DNA of 64,000 nucleotides from Myxococcota bacterium (GTDB lineage Bacteria > Myxococcota_A > UBA796 > UBA9615 > JAKLKC01): the NCBI GenBank assembly GCA_023150875.1, contig JAKLKC010000026.1:1-64000 (forward strand). The letters run 5' to 3'. Positions 30,665-38,918 of the stretch are shown in pieces. The notes beneath the pieces were generated by a model. It was not told the origin of the DNA. It saw only the letters and a list, made by a program, of their open reading frames with translations, and did not search any database. A program made the translations under genes and the position numbers. Numbering within the stretch: position 1 is the stretch's first letter; each line of letters opens with the position of its first letter.

Positions 30665-33162
30665 TCAGGCGCCCTCTCCTCCCCCGTCCCGCGACTCCGG
30701 TCGGGGATCCGCCAGCCCCCGGAGTCTCCGGGGCGGCAGCGGCCCTCCAGGTCGTGCCAGCGCCCCTCGCGACCGTACCGGGACACCGACAGGGAGCGCC
30801 CGTCCAGGCACGCGAAGACCGATCCCCCCTCGCCCGTGGCGATGAATCGAGCCCCCGCCGCCTTCCAGCGGGCGCGCACCGACGGCCGGGGAAACCCGAA
30901 CGGGTTGCCGTTCCCGGTCTGCGCCACCGCCCATCGCGGGCCCACCGCCATGACGAGGGAGGCGCTGCTGCTGGTGTTGCTGCCGTGGTGGGGGACCTTC
31001 ACCACCGTCGCGACCAGGTCCCGCCCCTCGTCCAACAGCATGCGTTCCACCGGACCCTCGGCATCGCCGGTCAGCAGGAGGGATTGCTCCCCCAGGGAGA
31101 TCCGGGCCACGATGGAGAGGTCGTTCAGACCGATGTCCGCCCACCCGAGGCGGGCCCGCCAGCCAGGAAGGGGGTGGAGGAGCTCCACCGACACGCCTCC
31201 CCCCACCGACGGGAAGGGCACGCCCGACTCCACCGCGACCACATGCGCCCCGCGGGCCCTCGCGTGGGCGGCGAGGGAGTGCAGCGGCGAGCCCACCGGA
31301 GGGGTGGTGGGCAGCCAGAGGGTCCCCACCGCGACCCCGTCCAGCACCGCCGCCGCGCCGCCGTAGTGGTCCAGGTGGGGATGGGTGATCATCAGGTGCG
31401 CCAGCGAACGGATCCCGCGCCTGGCCAGGTGCCGGAGGATCAGGCGCGGCCCCGGATCTCCGTCCCTCGGGCCCCCGCCGGCGTCCACCAGCAACCGCTG
31501 CCCGTCGGGCAGCTCCACCAGGACGGAGTCCCCCTGGCCGACGGAGAGGAACGAGGCTCGGATGCCCGGCGGCGCCCCCGAGGGCAGGCCCACGAGCGCC
31601 ACCACCGCCGCCGTCCAGAGCAGCACCCGCACCGGGGCGGCGACCCGCCACCGGATGCCGAGGGCGGCGAGGATCGCGGCCAGCGCCAATGCGGCGGGAG
31701 AGGGGCCGAAGGCGAGGACCGGCACGCCGCCCGGGCCCCCCGCCCACCTCACCAGGGCGAGGCCGGCGGCCACCGGGAAGCGTGCCAGGGACATCGCCGC
31801 GGTGGCGGCCCCCTCGTGGACCGGCAGCAGGGCGCACCCGAGGAGCGCGGGCGGCACCGCCAGCGTCCCCAGGAGGAGGATCGCCGGAGGGTTGACCAGG
31901 ACCGCCGAGACCGAGACCGCCCCGAAGCGGGCCGCCACGATGGGGGCGGTGGCGAGGGTGGCGGCCACCGATGCCAGGGCGGGGGTCCCTAGCCACGTCC
32001 CGAGGGCGCCCCGCCCCAACCCGGCGTACCCGGGCAGGCGCGGGAGCAGCCCCACCAGGGCCGACACCGAGGCGAAGGAGAGCTGGAAGGCGGGATCCCA
32101 CAGGGCCGCAGGGTCCAGGACCAGGACGACACCCGCGGCGATGGCCAGGACCTGCCAGGCGTCTGCGGTGCGCCCCGCCGCGCGGGCGAGGCACACCAGG
32201 GTCACCGCGGCGGCGGCCCGGCGGGTGGGGATGGAGAACCCGGCCAGCGCCGCGTAGGCGAGGGCGGGCGGGATGGCGACCAGCCCCGCGACGGTCTCCC
32301 GGGGGACCACGTCCAGGAGATCGGGCCAGCGCCGGGCCAGCAGCCACAGGGCTCCCCGGGCGACGCCCGCCGCGGCGACCGCCAGCAGGGCGACGTGCAG
32401 GCCGCTGATGGAGACCAAGTGCGTGACCCCGGCCCGCAGGAAGGCGTCCGAGTCCGCGCGGGTGAAGCGGGAGCGGTCACCGACGGTCACCGCGAGCAGG
32501 TAGCCCGCCGCGTCTCCGAACCGCTCCTCGGTCACCCAGCGGGCGATGCGGCTCCGCAACGCCGTCAGGGGCCCCGGACGAGCGCAGGCTTCGCGGTGGA
32601 GGACGTCCGGGGCCTCCCCCACCACGGTGGCGTAGGCGACCATGCCCCGCCGCCGGGCGTCCGCCGCCGCGTCCACCTCCCCCGGCACGCCGCGGTTCGC
32701 CGGGATCCGGTACCGGACACGGCCGTGGACGCCGTCGCCCCGGTGCACGGGCTCCGCCCCCTCGGGGACCAGGAGCGACACCCGTGCCCCCACCGGACGC
32801 CACGTTCCGTCCTGGGACACGCCCTCGCATCGCGCCATGAGCCGCTGGCCGCCCTCCGGCCTCGGGACTCCGTCGGTCAGCGCCACGAGCCGCGAAGTCG
32901 CCACCTCACCCGTCGCCAGCGGGCGAAGGGCGGCGGCCCCCGGATGCCCCACCCCCGCCCGCGCCGCCCCCGCGGCCGCGAACGCCAGGAGCACCAGGCC
33001 GTTCCGCACCACGCCCGCCGGCGGCGCCAGGAGGATCAGGGCCGCAGCCGCCGCGGCCAGGAGCGCGCACGCGGCGGCGGGAAGGCGGGCGAGGTCCTGC
33101 GCCCAGATGCCCGTTGCGAGGGCGAGGACGGGGAGGACGAGGGGACGGGTGGAGGCGGACAT
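30665..33162 (-). CDS. comEC: ComEC/Rec2-type DNA uptake channel, 3' end uncertain
   Basis: The inner-membrane channel for transformation DNA. From ATG 33162: N-terminal hydrophobic DUF4131-like part (about 1-190), the competence domain (DAAGYLLAVTVGDRSRF, THLVSISGLHVALLA, GFSIPTRRAA, many helices, to about 530), then a metallo-beta-lactamase-like domain (SFLSVGQGDSVLVELPDG, MITHPHLDHYGG, VVKVPHHGSNTSSS, to about 800). The frame lacks a stop after this and runs open antisense through lspA and beyond to 27013, which cannot be one protein. A stop at 30665 exists in another frame, so I end it there; an indel near 30670-30740 is likely. No other com gene is nearby. Confidence 0.85.
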
Positions 33163-33256
33163 CGCCCGCCCGCTGTCCCAAGACTCGTGCCAGTCGACTG
33201 CCGAGGTCGTATGATATTGATTTTACACAGTTCTTACACTAGGCCGCCTCGGCATC

Positions 33257-33320
33257 GGCCCTTCGGGGACCGTCCGGATCTCGGACGATCGACCGAGGAT
33301 CGGACGATGTCGGTCGGACA
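33257..33320 (-). repeat. Dispersed CGGACGAT/CGGACGGT element, copy 2
   Basis: The reverse strand of this segment aligns with 24959-25020. Shared words include TGTCCGA, GTCCGA and TCCGGACGGTC in the same order. It contains inverted copies of ATCGGACGAT/ATCGTCCGA. Function unknown. Confidence 0.45.
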
Positions 33321-33366
33321 GCCCCGGAGTCGCTGACACGCCGTCGGGGCCAGCGGACCGGAGCGG

Positions 33367-33394
33367 AAATGTAAATGTGTTGGTGCCTGACACC
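33367..33394 (+). repeat. 28-bp dispersed repeat, copy B
   Basis: Identical to copies at 78-105 and 33440-33467 over 28 bp. The six bases before it (GAGCGG) are also shared with copy C. It is followed by three iterations related to CACCCGAGGCCT. Confidence 0.88.
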
Positions 33395-33439
33395 CGAGGC
33401 CTGGTCACCCGAGGCCTCACCCGAGGCCTGACGGAGCGG

Positions 33440-33467
33440 AAATGTAAATGTGTTGGTGCCTGACACC
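33440..33467 (+). repeat. 28-bp dispersed repeat, copy C
   Basis: The third identical copy, 73 bp after copy B. It is followed by two GTGGTGACACCC units and two CCCGAGGC units. The tail differs between copies while the 28-bp core does not. Confidence 0.88.
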
Positions 33468-33523
33468 CGTGGTGACACCCGTGGTGACACCCGAGGCCAC
33501 CCGAGGCTGGGTTGTACGGGACG

Positions 33524-33532
33524 TGGTATCTT
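33524..33532 (+). promoter_or_regulatory. Extended -10-like promoter box TGGTATCTT
   Basis: TGG followed by TATCTT, the same layout as at 29464, 35097 and 41462. It lies 32 bp before the GTG at 33565. No clear -35 is seen. Confidence 0.4.
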
Positions 33533-33564
33533 CCCGAGTCCCCACCGCGGGAGACGCGAGGTTC

Positions 33565-34104
33565 GTGACTCCTTTCTGCGCTGAATCCACAGGGAGGGTC
33601 GGCACGCCCGAGCCCCGGAGGACCACGTCCGGCTCGCGGTTGCTCGCGCCCGGCCGTGGGGCCTTGTGGGCCTTGGCCCTGCTCGTGGCTGTCGTCGCCG
33701 GTTGCGAGCGGCGGCGTGAAGTCCCCCCGGCCCGTCCCGAGGGGAGATTGAGCTCGGGCAAGTGGGCGTGCGACGAGTTCCTCCGGCACGTCCGGGGGAG
33801 GCGACCGGAGGCGGCCTACGGCCTGCTGAGCCCCATGGTTCGCGAGCAACTGCCCCTGGCCGGATTCGAAGAGCGCCTCGAGCTGTTCCCACCCCTCGCC
33901 GAGAGCACCGACCACTTCTTCTACGAGAGCGGCGAGCTGTACTCGCGCGGTGCCCTGATCCGCGTCACGCGCAAGGTCGAGTTCGCGTGCTTCCACGAGG
34001 CGGAGGACACGGCAAGGCCCGAGTACTCGGTGCTGAGCGTGGTCGTTGGTGGCGTGCCGGTCGTCGGACTGGGCGTCCACGACTCCGCCCAGGCCCCCCC
34101 ATGA
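33565..34104 (+). CDS. Lipoprotein with NTF2/DUF4878-like domain
   Basis: About 179 residues. A hydrophobic stretch ALWALALLVAVVAGC gives a lipobox; the start is uncertain: GTG 33565 has GAGG a few bases upstream, while TTG 33640 would give a more normal short signal. The mature part (WACDEFLRHVRGRRPEAAYGLL, then FEERLELFPPLAEST, then a beta-rich end) resembles the NTF2-like cone fold of small envelope lipoproteins of the DUF4878 type. Function unknown. Confidence 0.68.
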   Translation: MTPFCAESTGRVGTPEPRRTTSGSRLLAPGRGALWALALLVAVVAGCERRREVPPARPEGRLSSGKWACDEFLRHVRGRRPEAAYGLLSPMVREQLPLAGFEERLELFPPLAESTDHFFYESGELYSRGALIRVTRKVEFACFHEAEDTARPEYSVLSVVVGGVPVVGLGVHDSAQAPP

Positions 34105-34218
34105 CGACCGCCGTGCTGACGGATCTCGGTTCGCCCCCGGGGCGACTGGGAAACCCCCGTGCGCCGCGGGTTGCCCGCGTCGCCGTCCGCGGCAGGGATG
34201 GAGTCGCGGGGGGCCCTG

Positions 34219-34896
34219 TCAGGGCTCGCGCAAGACCCGCTGACCCAGGGAGGGCCGACCGCCCGGGTCCATGACGACCTCGGCCAGGGTCAGCGTACCG
34301 GGACCGATCCAGGTCACCCGGGCGCCGGTGTCGCCGATGACGGAGCCCATCCGGACCACGTGCTCGGCCCCGTCGGGGAGGCGCACCACGGCGAGGGGAG
34401 GGTTGGCGTCCGGGACGCTGGCGACCAGGACCACCTGGTGGAGCGGCCACGCGGCGAGGGCGGCCGCGGCGGGCACCGAGGAGGCCCAGCGGGGGCCGGG
34501 ATCGCCCCCGATGCCGGGAGCCGCCGCGAGGGGCTGCGGGGGGACGGCCGCCTCGGCCCCCCGGGCCTCCACCGGGTCATCCCGGGGCGCCGGGGCCGGA
34601 GCTCCCTCTTCGTCCACCGTCCCGACCGCCCCGGGCTCCGCGTCGCGGCCGGCTCCTTCCGTTACGAGGTCTGGGCTCGCCGGATCGACGGGGACCACCA
34701 CCGGTCCCTCTCCCCCGGGGGACGCCGTGGGGACCGGGCCGGGTCCCTCCATCCCCCCGGCAGGCGCTCCCTCGATCCCCGACGGGAAGGGAGTGAGCAC
34801 GTCCCGGTCGGCGGCGATCCGCTCGCATCCCGGGATCCAGGCCGCCAGGGCCAGCAACAGGACGGCGCCGGGAGTTCTGGGAGGGTGGCACGTCAT
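34219..34896 (-). CDS. PilP-like lipoprotein
   Basis: A 225-residue protein from ATG 34896. Signal with lipobox WIPGC, then a long acidic Pro/Gly/Ala-rich linker (about 40-140), then a compact C-terminal beta domain: NPPLAVVRLPDGAEHVVRMGSVIGDTGARVTWIGPGTLTLAEV followed by DPGGRP. That domain reads like PilP, the type IV pilus lipoprotein that links the PilMNO platform to the PilQ secretin. No other pil gene is in the window, so it could be an orphan or a related periplasmic adaptor. Confidence 0.68.
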   Translation of the reverse strand: MTCHPPRTPGAVLLLALAAWIPGCERIAADRDVLTPFPSGIEGAPAGGMEGPGPVPTASPGGEGPVVVPVDPASPDLVTEGAGRDAEPGAVGTVDEEGAPAPAPRDDPVEARGAEAAVPPQPLAAAPGIGGDPGPRWASSVPAAAALAAWPLHQVVLVASVPDANPPLAVVRLPDGAEHVVRMGSVIGDTGARVTWIGPGTLTLAEVVMDPGGRPSLGQRVLREP

Positions 34897-35096
34897 CGGC
34901 GGAACCGTCGAGAAGGGTGCTCCCGGCCGTCGCCGACGCTCGGCGCCCCGCCCGGGATCCTCGCCCATCCTGCGCTTCCGATGTGGGCGGGAGGGGGCGG
35001 ACCCGGCCGGTCCGGAACGCGCCGACGGTACTTCGGGCTCCGTCGGCGTGTCAACGCGCCCTACTTCGCCCCCGGGGGCGCCCCGGCACCCCGGCG

Positions 35097-35105
35097 TGCT
35101 ATCCT
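35097..35105 (+). promoter_or_regulatory. Extended -10-like promoter box TGCTATCCT
   Basis: TGC followed by TATCCT, 31 bp before the ATG of the first gene of the MoxR/DUF58 operon. Same pattern as the boxes at 29464, 33524 and 41462. Confidence 0.45.
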
Positions 35106-35135
35106 CGCCCCGCTCCGGAGGTCGGGCCCCTTCCG

Positions 35136-36005
35136 ATGCAACAGCGACTCCGCCTTCCCGATGTGGCCGGGTCGTCGCTCGGCGACGTCACCACGGTATC
35201 CCTTGGGCTGTTCCGGCTCGCCCCCGGCCGCCTCGTGGGGATCGCCGCGGTCACTCTTGCGCCCAGCTACGCGGTCGTCTTCGTGGCCCTGTCGGTCCTC
35301 AGCGGAGCCTCGCGGCGTTACGCTTCGGGGGAGGCGCCGTTTCCGGGGATCGCCGGTGCTTGGGTCGCGGGGACGCTGCTCGCCCTGGTCCTGTACTTCG
35401 CCGCCTCCGTCGTCGCGATGCTGGGGTCCGTCGCCGTCACCCGGGCGGGTTTCCACGGGCTGATGGGACGGCCTTGGACGCCGCGGGAGGTGTGGCGAGA
35501 GGCCACGTCCAGACTCTGGACGATCGTCGGCGCCCAGGTCGTCCTGGCCCTGGCGCTGCTCGCCGGGCTGGCGCTGTGCTGCCTGCCGGCTCTCTGGATC
35601 ATGGCGATCTCCGGCCTGTTCTCGGTGATCGTTGCCCTCGAGGAGCTCGGGCCATTCGACATGCTGCGGCGGGCCCACACGTTGTTCCTGGCGGCGCCGG
35701 CGAGGTTCGTCGGCCTGTGGATCGTGAACTGGATCCTGGCCACCGCCCTGGGCTCCCCGGCGGGGATCGTCGCCGAGGCCCTGGCTCCGGAACCGGTCGG
35801 GGACGCGGTCGCCCAGCTCCTCGCTTCGGTTCATCGGGCGCCGATGGACCTGCTGATGGGGGCCATCGCCGCCCCGGTGATCGGGGTGGTCTTCCAGCTC
35901 CTCTGGCTGGTCGCGTGGATCGACGCGAGGGGGAGGGCCGAGGGATACGACCTGGACCTCGCCGGCGCCCGGGCGGGACTGCTCACCGAGGACGAGGGCC
36001 GGTGA
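35136..36005 (+). CDS. Polytopic membrane protein, first gene of MoxR/DUF58 operon
   Basis: A 289-residue integral membrane protein with about five to six helices (for example LVGIAAVTLAPSYAVVFVALSVL, GTLLALVLYFAASVVAMLGSV, VVLALALLAGLALCCLPALWIMA). A loop SVIVALEELGPFDMLRRAHTLF is typical of DUF975/GlpQ-type membrane-domain relatives. A cytoplasmic C-tail ends LLTEDEGR. Function unknown; it probably anchors or serves the products of the following genes. The next gene begins in its stop (GTGA). Confidence 0.8.
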   Translation: MQQRLRLPDVAGSSLGDVTTVSLGLFRLAPGRLVGIAAVTLAPSYAVVFVALSVLSGASRRYASGEAPFPGIAGAWVAGTLLALVLYFAASVVAMLGSVAVTRAGFHGLMGRPWTPREVWREATSRLWTIVGAQVVLALALLAGLALCCLPALWIMAISGLFSVIVALEELGPFDMLRRAHTLFLAAPARFVGLWIVNWILATALGSPAGIVAEALAPEPVGDAVAQLLASVHRAPMDLLMGAIAAPVIGVVFQLLWLVAWIDARGRAEGYDLDLAGARAGLLTEDEGR

Positions 36006-36679
36006 CCCCACCGCCGCAGGGTCCGGCCGGCGCGACGGTCGGCTCTCCCGTCCCCCTGGGTCCGTCCGACCCTCCCCCCAGCGCCCACGAGGCCATCGCC
36101 GCGGCCCGGGAAGTCCTGTCGGGGACGGTCTACCGCAGGGGGATGGCCATCGAGGACCCCGGGGCATTGGAAGACCTGGCCTCCGGGGTCCGGAGGTGGA
36201 TCCTGGGCCTCGTGGACGCGCTGGTCGACCTCCGGGAAGCGGAACCCCTGGCCTACTGGGCGCTGGTGCTGGGGCTGGTCGGGGTCCTGGGCCTCCTGCT
36301 CTGGCACATCCAGTACTCCGTACGGCGGGCTTCGGCGGCAGGGCGGCCGAGGACGGACGCCGACGAGGAGGCCACCGCCCCCGCGCCCCGGGACCTCGCC
36401 CGGGACCAGGCGGAGGCCGAGGCGGAGGGCCGCTGGGCGGAGGCGGCTCGCCTGATGCTGCTGCGGGCCGTCGCCGACGCCCTGGGGCGGGACGCCGTGG
36501 CCGGCCGGCGCCACCTGACGGTGCGCGAGCTGGTGGACCTCGCCGGGCACGACGGCGCCCCCCGCGCGCTGGCGGACCTCGGCCTGGCGGTGGAGAGGGC
36601 CCTCTACCGGGGCGACGGCGTGGACGCCGAGACATACTCCGACTTGCGCCGCCGCGTCGTCCGGGGGGCCGAGGCGTGA
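36002..36679 (+). CDS. DUF4129-domain membrane protein
   Basis: A 225-residue protein from a GTG overlapping the previous stop. A Pro-rich N-terminus, one membrane helix at about 88-105 (YWALVLGLVGVLGLLLWHI), a charged linker, and a C-terminal DUF4129-type domain (EAEGRWAEAARLMLLRAVADALGRD, LTVRELVDL, VERALYRGDGVDAETYSDLRR). DUF4129 proteins often lie with MoxR and DUF58 genes. It shares a GTGA overlap with the next gene. Confidence 0.85.
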   Translation: MTPPPQGPAGATVGSPVPLGPSDPPPSAHEAIAAAREVLSGTVYRRGMAIEDPGALEDLASGVRRWILGLVDALVDLREAEPLAYWALVLGLVGVLGLLLWHIQYSVRRASAAGRPRTDADEEATAPAPRDLARDQAEAEAEGRWAEAARLMLLRAVADALGRDAVAGRRHLTVRELVDLAGHDGAPRALADLGLAVERALYRGDGVDAETYSDLRRRVVRGAEA

Positions 36680-37980
36680 CGAGAGGCCGCGCCGCCCTCC
36701 TCGCCGGCCTGGCCCTCCTGGCCTTCGCCGTGGCCTCCGCACGCCCGGGCGGCGATGCGTGGGACGCTCCGAGCCTGTTCGCAACCTCCCGCGGGGTGGG
36801 GAACGACGGGTTCGGCGCCCTCTTCGACATGGGGCCGAGGCTCGGATGGCCCACCGCCCGCTTCGCCCTGGGCGTGGAGCACCTGCCGGGCGGCGAGGGG
36901 CGCGCGCTCATGGCCCTCTCCCCCGGCCCCTCCCTCTTCGCCCCAGGGGAGGCCGCCGCGGGGCGCCTCGCCCGCTGGGTCGAGTCGGGCAACGTCCTGG
37001 TGGTCGCCTTCGGAGACCCCCGCCTGGCAGGCGTGCTCCCGGAGTCCGAAGACCGGCCGCCGGACGACGGCGCGGCCGCCCTCTCGGGGATGGGCGCGCC
37101 CGCGGACCTCTTCGTCGCCCTCGGCCTCGAGGTCTACCTGGCCCCTCTCCCCGCGGCCGGCGACCCGGACCGCCCTCTTCCGGCGTCCCGCGGGCTGGCA
37201 CCCCCCGGCGCGCCTCCCACGCCCACCGCCGCCACCGAGCCCGTCCGCCGCGCCGACCCGACCTCTCCCCTGGGGATCCGCCGGATCGCCCGGGCGATGT
37301 ACGGGTTCGGCGGCGCCGACGCCACCGCCGGCGCGGCGTGGCTGACCGTGAACGGCCTGCCGGTGGTGCTCCGCCACCCCCTGGGCCGAGGTACGGTGGT
37401 GCTGGTCGCCGACGCCGGGATGCTCACCAACCGCGCCCTCCTCGAGGACGGCAACGCCATCCTGGCGGGGCGCCTCCTCCACCTCGCCCGGGGCGACGCC
37501 CCGATCCTCTTCGAGGAGTGGAGCCACGGCGAGGGGTCCCACCCCTCCCTGGCGCGGCTGCTGACGCGCCCCCCCGCCGTCCTCGTGGCCGTCCAGGTCG
37601 CCCTGGCGGCCGCGGCGCTGGCCATCCGCAGGGGGACGCGCTTCGGGCGGCCCCGGGACGACCTGCCCCCCTCCCGCCGCGACCGCGCCGAGCACGTCGA
37701 GGCCATCGCCCTGCTGGCGCGCCGGGCCGGGCACGCCGACGCGGTGGCCCGCCGCCTGCGGGACGCCTTCTCCGCCCGCACCCGCGCCGCCCTCCGGCGC
37801 CCCCACGCCCCCGAGCGCGACCTGGCCGAGGCCGTGGCGAGCCGATTGGGCCGGGAGCCCGAAGGCCTGAGACGCCACGTCTTTCCCGAGTCCATGCCCA
37901 CCACCGAGGTCGGGCTGTTGCGTTACGCGCGGGCTCTGCACGCGCTGGAGGAGGACCTGCGACGATGCCTGACGGAGTGA
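36676..37980 (+). CDS. DUF4350-domain protein with C-terminal membrane anchor
   Basis: A 434-residue protein. A signal-like N-terminus (LLAGLALLAFAVASARPGG) is followed by a DUF4350-type globular part (SLFATSRGVGNDGFGALFDMGPRLG, LARWVESGNVLVVAFGD, LPVVLRHPLGRGTVVLVADAGMLTN), then a membrane helix at about 294-312 (AVLVAVQVALAAAALAI) and a cytoplasmic helical tail. The fold resembles the GATase-like domain seen beside MoxR ATPases. Start GTG is in the GTGA overlap; its end overlaps the moxR-type start by 16 bp, consistent with coupled translation. Confidence 0.83.
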   Translation: MTRGRAALLAGLALLAFAVASARPGGDAWDAPSLFATSRGVGNDGFGALFDMGPRLGWPTARFALGVEHLPGGEGRALMALSPGPSLFAPGEAAAGRLARWVESGNVLVVAFGDPRLAGVLPESEDRPPDDGAAALSGMGAPADLFVALGLEVYLAPLPAAGDPDRPLPASRGLAPPGAPPTPTAATEPVRRADPTSPLGIRRIARAMYGFGGADATAGAAWLTVNGLPVVLRHPLGRGTVVLVADAGMLTNRALLEDGNAILAGRLLHLARGDAPILFEEWSHGEGSHPSLARLLTRPPAVLVAVQVALAAAALAIRRGTRFGRPRDDLPPSRRDRAEHVEAIALLARRAGHADAVARRLRDAFSARTRAALRRPHAPERDLAEAVASRLGREPEGLRRHVFPESMPTTEVGLLRYARALHALEEDLRRCLTE

Positions 37981-38918
37981 GGACGCTGTATCTCCAAGCC
38001 CGGGCGGAGCTTGCGAAGGTGATGGTCGGCCAGGAGGACCTGGTGGAGCTCCTGGTGATCGCCCTCCTCTGCGAGGGCCACGTCCTGGTGGAGGGGGTGC
38101 CGGGCACCGCCAAGACCTGGGTGGCCCGGTCCCTGTCCCGGGTCCTGGGCTGCCGCTTCAACCGGGTGCAGTTCACCCCCGACCTGATGCCCAGCGACGT
38201 GGTGGGTACGTCGGTGTTCCACTTGAGGGACGGGGAGTTCCGGTTCCGCGAGGGGCCGGTGTTCACGAACTTCCTGTTGGGCGACGAGATCAACCGCGCC
38301 CCCGCCAAGACCCAGTCCTCGCTGCTCCAGGCGATGGAGGAGCGGCAGGTCACGGTGGACGGGACCTCCTACGACCTGCCGGGGATCTTCCTGGTGATCG
38401 CCACCCAGAACCCCATCGAGCAGGAGGGGACCTACCCCCTGCCCGAGGCCCAGCTCGACCGGTTCATGTTCAAGCTGCTCTCCGGCTACCCGGGCGAGGA
38501 CGAGGAGGTCCGGATCCTCGCCACCCACCACGCCGGCTCGGGTACCCGGGAGCTGGACCGCTTCGGGCTCCGGACGGTGGCCGACGTGGCGGGGATCGCC
38601 GCCGCCCGCGAGGCGATCAAGGCGATCCACGTCGAGGAGCCGGTGCTCCGCTACGTCGCCCGCCTGGTGCGCGCCACCCGGGGGGACCCGCGGATGGTCC
38701 GGGGGGCGAGCCCCCGGGCCGGTCTCCAGCTCCTGCTGGCCTCCAAGGGCCACGCCGCCATCCACGGGCGGGACTTCGTGATCCCCGACGACGTCAAGCG
38801 GGTGCTGCTGCCCACCCTCCGGCACCGCGTCGAGCTCCAGCCCGGCGCCGAGCTGGAGGGGATCACCGCCGACGAGGCCCTCGTCACCGCCGCGTCGGGG
38901 GTCGAGGTCCCGCGGTGA
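37965..38918 (+). CDS. MoxR-family AAA+ ATPase
   Basis: A 317-residue AAA+ ATPase of the MoxR group, thought to act as a chaperone that activates or inserts metals into partner proteins with von Willebrand A domains. Walker A GVPGTAKTWVA, Walker B LLGDEINRAPAKTQSSLLQAM, sensor VIATQNPIEQEGTYPLPEAQLDRF and the C-terminal lid are complete. The next gene (DUF58) starts in its stop. Its presence with DUF4129, DUF4350 and DUF58 genes matches the widespread MoxR gene cluster. Confidence 0.95.
   Translation: MPDGVRTLYLQARAELAKVMVGQEDLVELLVIALLCEGHVLVEGVPGTAKTWVARSLSRVLGCRFNRVQFTPDLMPSDVVGTSVFHLRDGEFRFREGPVFTNFLLGDEINRAPAKTQSSLLQAMEERQVTVDGTSYDLPGIFLVIATQNPIEQEGTYPLPEAQLDRFMFKLLSGYPGEDEEVRILATHHAGSGTRELDRFGLRTVADVAGIAAAREAIKAIHVEEPVLRYVARLVRATRGDPRMVRGASPRAGLQLLLASKGHAAIHGRDFVIPDDVKRVLLPTLRHRVELQPGAELEGITADEALVTAASGVEVPR

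Larger units (their letters stand above)
33163..33564. other. Repeat-rich intergenic region
   Basis: This 402-bp gap holds, in order: an AT-rich stretch (33205-33240) that may carry the comEC promoter; a degenerate CGGACGAT element (33257-33320); two identical 28-bp repeats (33367-33394, 33440-33467), each followed by short CACCCGAGGCC or GTGGTGACACC iterations; and a TG-N-TATCTT box at 33524-33532. I see no gene. Confidence 0.65.

Noticed and set aside
27013-33162. A single 2049-residue protein joining ComEC to an alpha/beta hydrolase
   Set aside because: The middle is antisense to lspA and the Nudix gene and reads as low-complexity; it is more likely two genes in the same frame with a missing stop.
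33163-33210. Sigma-54-like sequence TGGCACGAGTCTTGGG upstream of comEC (minus strand)
   Set aside because: The -24 part is perfect, but the near-invariant C of the -12 TTGC element is G; a single hit with this mismatch is too weak to call.
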